The notes beneath the pieces are model-generated. The model was not told the DNA's origin. It ran no database searches and saw only the letters and a program-made list of their open reading frames with translations. Positions 38,013-49,300 of a stretch of DNA of 64,000 bases are shown piece by piece. Positions within the stretch are counted from its first letter, which is position 1; each line of letters begins with the position of its first letter. The stretch comes from Symbiodinium natans (lineage: Eukaryota; Sar; Dinophyceae; Suessiales; Symbiodiniaceae), in NCBI GenBank assembly GCA_905221605.1, contig CAJNDS010002405.1:118501-182500 (forward strand). The letters run 5' to 3'. A program made the position numbers and the translations under genes.

Positions 38013-39600
38013 TGCAGCCGCAGCCGGTTTCTTCCTCTAGCCGTGTTTAGGTTTTATCCCTGTCCTTTTCACTCACCACGTTTTTGCCCACAGAGATTCC
38101 CCTAAACCCTAAGCCCTAAACCCTAAACTTCTAATTTCTGAAGGGGTGGGCTCTTGGGTTGGCGTCGGTGTCTCTCCTTGTAGGTCTGTTTGTCTTAGTG
38201 GAATTTGGCGTTGGGGCTGGTTGGTTTCAGTAGGCCACCCTGAGGCCCGCCCAAAGCAGTAGGAAAGCTCAACTCAAAGCCGAACTTAGGCCATTGCTAC
38301 GCCCGACCTTTTCCCCGTATACGCTTGCGACACGGGTGGGGAAAAAAAAACCCTAAACCCTAAACCCTAAATAGAGCCGACCCGATTTGCGGGAGCAAAG
38401 GCCCCTGTGCGGGGCAGTCGCTTTCTCATCTTAGGGTAGCTACGTGGTCCCTATAGTCCGGGATTTAGGGTTTAAGATTGAGGGTTAGGGGTTTAGGGGT
38501 TTAGGGTTTAGGGTTTAGGGTTTAGGGATCCCGTTTATACCCCCCTCATATATCACGTCAAGGGACCATGTAGCGACCCTTAGATTTCAGCAGCCATCAG
38601 GTCAGACTCGGTGTAGAGCGTGTTTCACTCTGCGTTGTCACCTGAGTCCAGTTGGTCCAGGGCAGTTTCAGGTCGGTAGAGTCGTTGAGGGTTTAGGGTT
38701 TAGGATTTAGGGTTTAGGGTTTAGGGATATTAAATCCTAAGTCTAGTCTACTGCTACTGTTGAGAGTGCAGGTGGCCTATACACACAACGACTACCCACC
38801 TGTACATGTCCTTTCCTTGGGTATGTCTCGGCTCTTGCAGACGTGCAGGCGACAGGTGCCAGGGCTTGTCGATGTGTTTTTAGGCTCCGTTCCATCGTCT
38901 CCCTAAACCCCAGAAACCCTATAAACCCTATAATCCCCATAAACCCTAGAAACCCTAGAAACCCTAGAAACCCTAGAAACCCTAGAACCCTAGAAACCCT
39001 AGAAACCCTAGAAACCCGAAACCCTAAGCAACTCTGAGTCTGAGACATACGCCGCTTTCAAGCCCGTGGGGGAGAGGCGCCGTTGGAGAACAAGAGCTGG
39101 CAGAGCAGGATGGTTCTAGGTAAGCCCTTGGGCTATTCTCCCTAAACTTACCCTAAACCCTAAACCCTAAACCCTAAACCCCACGCCCTAAACCCTAAAC
39201 TCAAAACCCTAAATCCTAAAGCCTATCTAGGTAGTTTAGGCTTTAGGGTTTAAGGTTTAGGGTTCAGGGTCAATATGGTGGAGATGAAGATCTAGCTAGA
39301 CTTGAGTCCAGTAGCAAAGAGAGGATTTAAAGTTAATAATGGTATGGTTTCAAGAAGAACCATGAGCAGTTCTGAGCAAATCAGTCGGAACTGCCACAGC
39401 AACCCGGCCTAGATACCCCAAGTATACTTGGGCATTAAGGCTTTAAGACAAAAGTATATACTATATAGGTACAGGGACCCTTACGGATATGGGTGTTTGA
39501 GAAATTACGGGTACCTTGTTGGGGTCCTTATTTTAAGGGAATTGTTTGTATTTTTTGGGACTCTATTTTAGGGGTCCCGTATTTTCGGAAACCGCCATAT

Positions 39601-39722
39601 GAGCAACTTATCAGCCAGCAGTTGCGGTGAGGACGCCCAAGCGTGCTGCGTGGGGCTGACGACCGGGGGGCACGAGGACGAAGCTCATTGGCCGCTTGGA
39701 GTGAAGCTGGTACTCCTAGGAC
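39601..39722 (+). CDS. Candidate exon (gene ending at 43,606)
   Basis: An island between two inverted-repeat-type elements reads NLSASSCGEDAQACCVGLTT and then GGHEDEAHWPLGVKLVLL in one open frame. It is probably a coding exon. Function unknown. Confidence 0.3.
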
Positions 39723-41220
39723 AAGGGGGAGCCTTAAAAGGGAACCCTTCTTAATCATCTTCTGGCTCTCTTAAACAGGGACCTTATTAGCTTGTTCAGA
39801 GGGTCGATATATTTTCAAGGGTCCCCGTAATCCTATCCCCTAAGGTATATACTATGTACTTGAGGTTTCCGATTCCTGGTGGGGCCCAGCTCCTACACTG
39901 AGAGCTTCCACGGGCCGGGGGGCCTCCAAAAAACCCTAAAACCTTAGTCTCATAAACTCTCAACCCTACACCCTTAGTCTCAGACACTCTAAACCCTAAA
40001 CCCTTAGTCTTATACACCCTAAACCCCTAAACCCTGGGAGCCTTGTGAAATTTGGTGGGGAGCGACTTTGAACTCCACCCTGCGCCCTGAACCCCTAAGT
40101 ACTGTAAACCCTACAAACTCCTTTCAACTCCATATCAACCTTACAAGCCTATAAGCCCTAAACCCTAAACCCTAGAAGCCCTCGAAACTCTACAAATCCA
40201 CTCAATGCAATATGGGCTTTCCCCAAATCGGGGTACCCCTTTGATGCCTCAAAAAGAACAGCATCCCTTTAATGGGACCCCCCCCCCCCCCCCCCCAACA
40301 AAAACAAAAAGGGTAGCCACTATTTTCTGAAGCCCTAAACCCGAAACCCCAAATCCTAATCCCTAAACCCCAAAGCCCAAACCGCAATCCCTAAACCCTA
40401 AACCCTAAACCCTAAACCCCCGTATCAACCCCAAGCCCGAAACACCCCAAAAGAGCTTGGAAGGCGCAGAAGGCCTCCGACGTAACGCGCTTGCAGCCCC
40501 CTGGATTAAGAACCCCAGATCGGGGGAGGACTTAGGGTTTCGGATTTAGGGTTTACGGCTTAGGGTTTAGGGTTTAAGGGCTTCGGGCTTATAGGGTAAG
40601 TTTAGGGCCCCCCTTAGTCTTGCCTCCACTTTAGAACGGACGCTTGCCTTCCCTTCATCCTACCATCTACCAGGGCTTCACTGGTTCCGTCTGCATATTC
40701 CATCATCGTCCTCGGGTTCGTGGGGTTTAGGCCTGGACATGGTAACCCCCTGTTTGGGGGTTACGCTGAACCCTCAACCCTCCTCAGCGTTCGGGGTTCT
40801 GGATGATCCTCCCAGGGCTCTGGGAAAGGAAGGTTTTCTGTGAAGGGCGGTTGGTGGGCTCTGGCGCAGGTACCTCTAGTAGGGGAATTAACTTGTTCAT
40901 TTAATTTCTATGGGTCCTCACCCCTTTCTGACCCTAAGAACCCATAGAAATGAATTGCTTTTTTGATCCCCGAAATGTCCCCTAGTATAGCTTCGCTAGG
41001 AATTATCTACTATTTGCTTAAGAACAAAAGGTAGAAATTGATAATCCCTAGATTGCCCTTAATTAGGAAGAATTTGTTTGGGGTTCTTAAGCAATTAGTA
41101 GATATGTGGTTTGATTAACGCCCCAAGTGAGTGTTAAACCCATTCTGGTGAGTATGGAGTTCTAAGGGGAGTACGGGTAGCAGGCCCTCGGTTTTAGTTA
41201 CTCCCTAAACCCTAAACCCT

Positions 41221-41309
41221 TCTTGGGCTTCGGAGGATGGTCAAGAGAGCCAACCTCGTCATAAGGCTCCCTACACCCTTTCGATGGCAGTCTCCGCCAC
41301 GGTGTTCAG
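41221..41309 (+). CDS. Candidate exon, basic
   Basis: The frame reads RRMVKRANLVIRLPTPFRWQ. The piece lies between CCCTAAA repeats (upstream) and TTCAGGG/TTTAGGG repeats (downstream), the flanking pattern typical of secure exons here. Confidence 0.35.
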
Positions 41310-42188
41310 GGTTTAGGGTTTAGGGTTTAGGGTTTAGGGTTTAGGGTTTAGGCTTCGGTGGCAAAGATCCTTGATTGAACCCCTAAGCCCCCCCAAAGTC
41401 TCCCAGTCAAGAATCCCAGGCATTCTTCCTCTCTCTGCCTCCCAGATTTAGAGCACGTTGTGGCTTACCTTGACCCAAACCCCAAACCCTAAACCCTAAA
41501 CCTGCTTCGGCGAGTGCGAGAGTCGAAACCCTTGGAGATTTAGAGACTGTAGGGTTAAACTTCGCAACGCCCCAGAACAGCCACAGAAAAGCCAAAGGTT
41601 TGGCGTCCAAAATCCTGGGATTCCCCTTCCGAAAGGCGCGGGGTTTAGGGTTTAGGGTTTAGGGTTTAGGGTTTAGGGTTTATTGAGTTGTGATAAGTCC
41701 GGCCGGGTTTTAGGGCTCCGGGTTGTTATGCCTATGATTATGATCTTGGAAGGCACTGCAGGTATACATAACCCAGCACATGATCCTGTGAGGCCCTTGA
41801 GCTGCTCTTTAGGATTTAGCGTTTAGGCGGTTTAGGGTTTAGGGTTTAGGGTTTAGGGTTTAGGGTTTAGGGTTTAGGGTTTAGGGGAACTCCGACTCAG
41901 CTTAGTGGGATTGGTGTTGGGAATCAGGGGAATGTGGTTAAGCTTTATTACAGCGCGATAGATAAACAGCACGTGGACGAAAGGGTCCGATAGAGCCAGC
42001 GAAGTTGCCCCTTCGACATCCCATGCCTTAAATCATCAAAGACCCCTAAGCCCTCGAAGTCTTGCATCCGACTTCTGGCCGATTTTCCCAGGGTCTTGCA
42101 TGCAGTCGGAGGCTTAGGGTCGAAGGGGACCGCCTGTCTCCTGCACATGGATGTCACACGCACACATGGAGAAGTGCGCCATCTGTTC

Positions 42189-42485
42189 TAACCCTAAACC
42201 CTAAACCCTAAACCCTAAACCCTAAACCCTAAACCCTAAACCCTAAACCCTAAACCCTAAACCCTAAACCCTAAACCCTAACTCCAAGCACCCGAGCGCA
42301 GCAGGTGTGGCCCGAGGCCAGGAACCCCAGCAGTTCGCTGTCTCCGCGCCTGGCCTGGACATGGGCGCTAGGGTTAAGGGAGCCTGGTTAGGGTTTAGGG
42401 TTTAGGGTTTAGGGTTTAGGGTTTAGGGTTTAGGGTTTAGGGTTTAGGGTTTAGGGTTTAGGGTTTAGGGTTTGGGTTTAGGGTT
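42189..42485 (+). repeat. Inverted pair of telomere-like arrays around a candidate exon
   Basis: CCCTAAA at 42,189-42,280 and TTTAGGG at 42,388-42,485 flank the candidate exon 42,283-42,372. Confidence 0.9.
42283..42372 (+). CDS. Candidate exon, low complexity
   Basis: The frame reads SKHPSAAGVARGQEPQQFAV followed by SAPGLDMGAR. A 90-bp CCCTAAA array lies directly upstream and a 100-bp TTTAGGG array directly downstream. Confidence 0.35.
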
Positions 42486-43544
42486 TAGGTTTTTTGTTTT
42501 AGGTTTTAGGGTTTAGGGTTCCTATGAAGAAACCCTGTAAACCTTAACACAAAGCCTCGCCTAAACCCCATAAACCCTATAAACCTTAAACCCGAAACCC
42601 AAGCCTAGACCCGACACCCTAAACCCCCAAACCCTAATCCTCAAACCCGAGGAGATCGGCACTACTGGGTTTAAAGTTTAGGGTTAGGCTCCCGTGTTGC
42701 TCTAAACCCTAAAGCCCTGAATTTGTTTGGGCCAGGGGGGTAAGCTGTTACTTTTTCTGTTTTAAAGTCTGATTTGGGAGAGTCAACGCAACAAACTCAA
42801 TGAGTGAGGGCTTTCGGGCTTAAGGTTTCTGATTTCTGGACTTTTGGGTGCCACCCCAGAGGTGTTCTCATTGTTACTTTGCTTTTATCTGTTCCTTTAT
42901 ATACATATATATATATTTATTTATTTATTTATTTGTATTTATATTTATATATATATATATATATGTATATGTTGTTTTTGTTTTTAAATTGTCTTTTTTT
43001 GTTTCATTTTTTCTGGGGGAGGGGGGGGGGGTGTTCGGGCATCATTGCAGCGTTTGTGTTTTGCCTCTCTGGGGTCTAGGAGAAAGCGTCAGGGCAGTGA
43101 GTTTGAATGTGGAGATCTGCAGCGGACCTAGCTCTTGATTGCCGATGGCCTTGAATAGGGTTTAGGGTTTAAGTTTCAGGGTTTAGGGCTTAGGATTTAG
43201 GGTTTAGGGTTTAGGTTTTAGGTTTAGGGTTGATCTACAGCGGACGTAGCTCTTGATTGCCCATGGCCTTGAACCCGAAAATGCCACCGAAGCCATAAAG
43301 TCCGCGAAGCCTCTAACCCTGAAGAAGCGAAAGATTTAAACCCAAACCCTAAACCCCAAGACAGTGGGAGATTCCACCAGATACTAACAGTCCTTAACAA
43401 GGATTATAACAACGGTTCTAGAACCCTGATTAAGGACCGTAGTGTAAGGGGGAACATCCCAGCCTCAACACTCTGCCCGCCACCCCCCCCTTAAACCCAA
43501 AACCCTAAACCCTAAACCCCCCGGCCCCCCCCTTATCAACACAG

Positions 43545-43606
43545 AGGCCAAGCAAATGCAGGAGCTGGAAGTCGACGGAGTGCCTTGGCGGCCCTCCGCC
43601 ATCTAA
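43545..43606 (+). CDS. Terminal exon of an unknown gene
   Basis: After CAACACAG the frame reads AKQMQELEVDGVPWRPSAI and TAA. It is a credible C-terminal exon, flanked by CCCTAAA upstream and TTTAGGG downstream. The rest of the gene is probably among the candidate exons at 39-42.4 kb. Confidence 0.5.
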
Positions 43607-43966
43607 CTCTTACTGGCTGAGTAGATAACCGTTTAGGGTTTAGGGTTTAGGGTTTCGGGTTTAGGGTTTAGGGTTTAGGGTAGGGGGTACAATCCTACCA
43701 TCTTTGAAAGGTTAACCTTCGTTGGGTGGCAGGGTACTCAGCAACTAGGGTTGAGAATGTGGTTTCTGTCTTGTTTTAAGTGCCACGTGCTTGCCCAGGG
43801 GCCATAGATGCCTTCTTGGGATCTTACTATTTGGGGCTCTATATTCGGGGCCCCCTATTTTCGGAAACCCCCCATATAGAGATGTGTTTGCTGTTCATGA
43901 GGGGCCGAAGGTCCATGAAGTCTATTAGGCGCATTCCAACCCTAAACCCTTTACCCCTAAACCTCG

Positions 43967-44070
43967 GGATGTTCACCCTGAAGCAAACAGTCCTTAGTAG
44001 GGATTATAATAGGGGTTACTGTATTCCCTACTGAGGACTGTTAGCAAGTATAAGGGGGAACATCCCAACC
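43967..44070 (+). mobile_element. Introner-like element, GGGATGTTCCCC family
   Basis: The left part holds GGGATGTTCACCCTGAAG and AACAGTCCTTAGTAGG; the right part CCTACTGAGGACTGTTAG and GGGGGAACATCCC. The inner arms TCCTTAGTAGG / CCTACTGAGGA also pair. Confidence 0.75.
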
Positions 44071-44459
44071 TAAACCCTAAACCTGGGTCTTCGAAGCCCC
44101 GCAGGAACCTGGGTTTAGGGTGGGTTGGCTCTTCGGCCCAGTAAGAGCACCCATACCGTGGGACATCATAGGGGTTTAGGGTTTAGGGTTTAGGGTTTAG
44201 GGTTTAGGGTTTAGGGTTTAGGGTTTAGCACTATGTTTTTTTGGTTTTTCTTTGGGGAGGGAGGGGGGGCATGGGGAAGGGGGGAAGGCGGCCCCATCCA
44301 TAAACATTATAATGTTGGGATCCTTAGACCACAGTTGAACCCCTATGGCCCTAAATTAGGAGGTGGGTGGTGTCTAACCCTAAACCCTCAACCCTAAGTC
44401 TCTTTGAGAAGTTTACGGAGAGGATTGGCGTCCCGGGCTAGCCACTACACCTTTGGCCT

Positions 44460-44676
44460 TGGGACTAACAGTCCTTAATAGCGAATATAATAGGGGGCAC
44501 TAGAATCCCTAATTAGGGATTGTGAGTATAATGGGGCACCCAAAGAGCCCCAAAACCCCTTAATTAAGGATGACTTGAATGATATTAAGGATCTGTATAT
44601 ATATATATACATATATATATAATTTAAGGAGCATTCCCTTAAATAAGGGGTATTGGGCTCTTTGGGAACATCCCAA
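44460..44676 (+). mobile_element. Introner-like element, GGGATGTTCCCC family, with a second hairpin inserted
   Basis: The outer unit (GGGACTAACAGTCCTTAATA ... GGGAACATCCC) contains an inner inverted unit, AAAGAGCCC...ATTAAGGA / TTTAAGGAGC...GGGCTCTTT, centred on a (TA)n stretch. This is nesting of one hairpin element in another. Confidence 0.65.
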
Positions 44677-45380
44677 CTTTAACTTGTTGAAACAACTAGT
44701 GAGTGGGCTCGTGGACCTCAAGAGTGGTTGGCGAGACCCTAAACCCTAAACCCTAAACCCTAAACCCTAAACCCTAAACCCTAAACCCTAAACCCTAGGG
44801 CAGCCTGCAGATGCTGGGGGAACCCTGCATCCTAAACCCTGAAGCCCTGATGCGAAAGAGACTTCAGCTGAATGACCTCCAGCATTTAGGGTTTAGGGTT
44901 TAGGATTTAGGGAGACGTACATCCGGTTGAAGCTAAGAGCTACAAAGTTTTCTCGGAGCACAGGGGACTTCAGGTCGTTGCTTGCCAGGGTTCAGGGGTG
45001 CAAGGCTTTTCAAGGGTTTAGGTGCTGATTTCGTGGGGTTTAACCCTAAACCCTAAGCCCTAAGCTTGTTTTTGCTATTTCCCGGCTTGGGGCATCTAGC
45101 TTCAAGGGCGTAGTTGGAAGGTGAGTTAGAAGAGGCTTGATGCGAGACTTCAGCTGAATGTCCTCCAGCGTTGAGGGTTTAGGGTTTAGGGTTTAGGTTC
45201 GGCTTGGCGTGAAAACACAGCCACAAAAGCTATGAACATCCAAATGCTTACGAAATATGGACCAGGTTGTCTTAGAACTGATGGTTTCCGACAATCCTAT
45301 GGACTATGCTTTTCATTGGTCGGGGGCGGTGGGTCTTAATTGTTTTTCCGGCAAGAGCTTGTAGCACATGGGGGGGGGCT

Positions 45381-46383
45381 GGCTGAAACATGATGTTTTG
45401 TGGAGGCACGAGAGGTAACCCTATATTTTCGGTCGGCCAAATTTTGATGTTTTGTGGCGCAGAAGAGTTGATGTTAAGAGTGCACGGCTATAAGAAACAC
45501 CACAACATGACCCCAGAATGTATAAGTCGAACACTTTCGACATGGAATAACTATAGATTTAGGGCTGTGCTGGGCATACTATTTGTAGGGATGAGACACT
45601 ACATGAGCTTAGGCGATATCAGTTAGGAGTAGTTGTTTCACCACAACCCATGCAACATCATGCAACTGTGGCAGTTTCAGTTAGCCGTTGTTTCACCCCA
45701 CACACACGATTCATGCAACTGTGGCAGTTTCAGTTAGTCGCTGTTTCACCCCCCCACACATGCATGCATGCGACTGTGACGCTGAGTGAGAGTCTGAGTG
45801 TTTGTATCGTTTGCACGGTTTGCACGAGACGAAGCCGCGATGCCCAAAGAGTATGATGCTCTGCCATATACAAATCAAGGTGGTGGTTGCAGCACATACA
45901 TCTGCCATCTTAATACGATACATCATCACACGCGGAGTAGAATCACATGCGGATCAGATTGCGAGCCGGGCGATTGCTGGAAGAAGACTGAACGTCTGGG
46001 CATGATCAAACAAAAAAAACAGTTCACACGGCAGAGAAGAAACACATGCGGATCAGATGGCGGGCCGTGCGATTGCTGGAAGAAGACTGAATGTCTGGGC
46101 ATCATCAAACAAAACCACAGTCTCTGGCTGTAGTGTGTACGGCAGAGTGCCACTTCAAACGATCCTTGTGGACATTCTGGTTACTCAGGGTGAGCTCCGG
46201 CGTCATGCTCAGAGCAGAGTACATGCTGCGATGTCAAAAGTTGTTTGGCTGCAAACGTGCAGTGACCTTGTAACTTGTTTGGCACGTTGTTGTTGGAGCA
46301 CGGGTGTGATGTAGTGTCATGGAAATAACTAACTTGTCTCATGAGCCCAGTGTCTTGGATGCAAAATTATGTTGCTGCCTCAG
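45381..46383. other. Boundary zone upstream of the large gene
   Basis: Telomere-like repeats stop at about 45.2 kb. Some short open frames (45,390-45,626) are seen but lack convincing coding character. The acceptor CTGCCTCAG at 46,383 implies an upstream exon that I could not place. Confidence 0.5.
45944..46115 (+). repeat. Tandem duplication with 99-bp period
   Basis: CACATGCGGATCAGAT, followed by GATTGCTGGAAGAAGACTGAA and CATCAAACAAAA-like text, appears at 45,944 and again at 46,043 with a few changes. A shorter duplicated block (CAACTGTGGCAGTTTCAGTTAG) lies at 45,662-45,740. It is upstream of the large gene; a 5' UTR or early exons may lie here. Confidence 0.7.
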
Positions 46384-49300
46384 GTTCCTTCTGTCATGCA
46401 GCGCTTTGTCAAGCACAGTGACGTGCAGGCGTTGCTGCCCGATTTGGGGCTTCCTTTAATCGACTTCGCAGCAGTACCTTCAAGCGGTGCGACAGTCGTG
46501 ATCGACGACGATGACACACCCAACCCAGGTGTCTCATTGGTAGCTATGGAGGGCGAGGGCACGAGTGCACCGTCTCATATACCTTCACCGTCACCTGCGC
46601 CACATGAGTTGTCGCAGTTGCGTGCACACGATGTGTGGGCAGCCAGTAGATCAACACAGTCATCATCGCTTACAGTCCTGGACATAGATGAAGACGAGAC
46701 TGAACATGAACATGCTGACAACCATGTGGGTGAGCAGATTGTGCCAGTACAAGCAGCTGCCGACCAGACTCAGTTGGCTGTGAGAAATGTTGGCTGGGGA
46801 GGGTCCAGGCTCACTTTGCAGAAGTTAAAAGACTTGAAGCATGATGATTTTGCAAACATGACCGCGGCTCGTTGCGCTATTGTTGGGGCACAGGCATGCG
46901 CATCGCTTCGAAGAATGTCTGAACAGCTGGCTGTTGCGAAGCTTGCAAAGAGACGTTTGAACAGGAAACTGTCCGTGTCTGCGTCACGTGCAACGAAGCA
47001 ACAATCATTGCAAGATGCTAAGTCAAGCAATGAGTCAACGCTTGTTCTCCAGACGGGCCGTTCTGGGAAACGCCTTACACCGACTGCAACGCTTGCCTTG
47101 GGAATTAGGCGCAACATTGCTCACGTTGCAGCCGCAGACTTTGGGGCGTTGCTCATGGTGGATCTATCGGGATCTACGGTTATACGCTCCGAAATACGTA
47201 CAGGGGCAGCGCTGGCTGCGAGCATGCAGGACTACACGTCTGATCTTATGTCGGTGTTGCGTTCGACTGGTCGCGCCACGGTACCAGGTGTGGACGCACC
47301 AGACCTCGCCGACATCGCGTACGACGAATCTGCTTGGAGCCTTTTGGTTATATCCGTGCGAGCAGACGCTACACATTCATCCATTTGGAGGAGAGAAAAG
47401 CTCCACGTGACAGAGGCTGAGCTAGGACTTGTCACCGCTTCGCTCAAGAGCTTTCCTGTGTCAACCGACGCGTTCATGAAAATTCGAAGATGTCTGCACG
47501 AGCCTGAGTTGTCTTATTATTTGGATGATTGTCCGGCTGCAAGCTATCAGTGTTTTTTTTCTGTTAGCAGACTCGTTCATCACACACGGTCACACACGTG
47601 TTGCGGTGTTGCGGCAGCATTGCTTGTTTGTGTGTCTCGTGCCGTTGATTGTCAGGTCAGATCTACAGATCGTGTCGGGGTGCACCGCGGAACACGCCGC
47701 GGGTATTTTGCAGAAGCAACTGAACTCGATTGGAGTGCCATCTGTGTCCGACATCGTCGCAGAACTGAGCCAAGAGAAGCTAGGTGTGCATTGGTTTGGT
47801 GCATTATGAAGTTGGCATGCGTTTGCCTAGTTGGATGAGTACGGTCAGTGCGTGCGTCGTGCGGTGAGTCAGCACATAGCATGACATGATAACTTCGTGA
47901 TAACTCATTACTTTTAGCCTTTCAGCTGTCATAGAGTCATAGTCGTAATCGCTTGTTGCACCATGTAATGTAATTGAACTGTAATTGCAGTGCTTCGACT
48001 TAGCTCAGGGATTCTTCACTGGACGCAAGCAGATCAGTTATTGTATATCTTGATACAACCGACCGTGGCTCGGACCAGCTGGCCAGACGCAAGAGGACAG
48101 CTGCCAGTGTAGAGGACGTCGACCGCATCGTCTACATTCCGTCGGACTGTTACCTTCACATATTCCACGCAGCGGTGCGTGGTGGGCTCGAGTTGGTGGA
48201 CGAGCTTATCGCCGAAGCGTTTAGCAGCGAAACCCTTCGCGGCTTTGACCGGTACTATAGCTCTATCGCCAAACTAACAAATCTCTGGCGAGAGAAAGCG
48301 TCAGCTATGATGACAGCTTGGCAGGACGTGCACGATGGGCAAGGCGAAGCGAGTGAGGACACCCGCCTGCTGGGCCAAAGATACCCGTTGAGCGTTTCGT
48401 CAGGGAGGTGGGGGAGCGTGGAGGGTGCAGAAGAGTTTTTGTTGGAGCGGGGGCGGCCGTTGGTGGAGCCTGTTATGCTGCGAGTACTGAGCAAATTCAT
48501 GAAGGCTGACACCGACACAGCAGCCGACGCGGTCGACGCGGAAAATGTTGACGCAGCCGCAGCAGACCCAGCATCAGCCGAGGCAGCACCAGCAGCAGGC
48601 AGCGAGCGCAATGTACACATCATTCAGGTTGTGTGTTTGTTTGTTTGTTTGGTTGTTTGTTTGTTTGTTTGGGGGTTTATCTTTTGCGTGGGTTTGTGGG
48701 TATGTGAGACAGCGAGAGTGTGCAGTGTGAGAGCCTGTGAGAGCTCATGAGTTCATGTAATGTGATAAGTGTATGTGTTCAAAGTGCCTTACTTATACAT
48801 TGAGGGGGGTGTCACGCAGCTGGCAGCCACGTGTTCAGTGTTGTGTGCATCCTGTTGCTGTGTGGAAGATACAGGTGACGGCGGTGACTCTGGCCTTGTC
48901 AAGGAGTCTGATGGGATGGACGATGTGGCCTCCTACAAGATAAAGCTGACAAAATGGTGCACGGGCACACTTCGCGCTGTGACGTCGTGCGTATTTTGGT
49001 GCCTGTTGTTTCTGTGTCGGACACTTCGTTCTCCGTTGCGACACTTTATGCTCTTCGTCCAGAAAGAGTCTCGCGGGGGTGAATGTATGTTCAAGCTTAT
49101 CACATCGAAACTTGGTCAGATCACGCGCGAGTTTCAGACTCTCTTCCACAGGCTTCCAGAAATTGTTTCTCAGGCGATGCATCTATCAGGATGTCTTGAC
49201 GATCAGAAGGGTCTTTCCGACAGGGATGTCTTGCACATGCGTTATGTGGCTTTGCGTTTGCTACTGATGCATTGGGCTGCATTTCGCAGACGTATCATAC

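Larger units (their letters stand above)
37374..45380. other. Repeat-rich region with weak coding signs
   Basis: It holds telomere-like arrays, several inverted-repeat elements (39.5, 43.4, 44.0, 44.5 kb), (TA)n tracts at 42,895-42,970 and 44,598-44,625, and the candidate exons listed separately. Nothing else coding could be supported. Confidence 0.6.

Noticed and set aside
42895-42970. Possible gene in the 42,804-43,138 ORFs (Tyr/Ile/Leu-rich)
   Set aside because: They are translations of a (TA)n/TTTA microsatellite.
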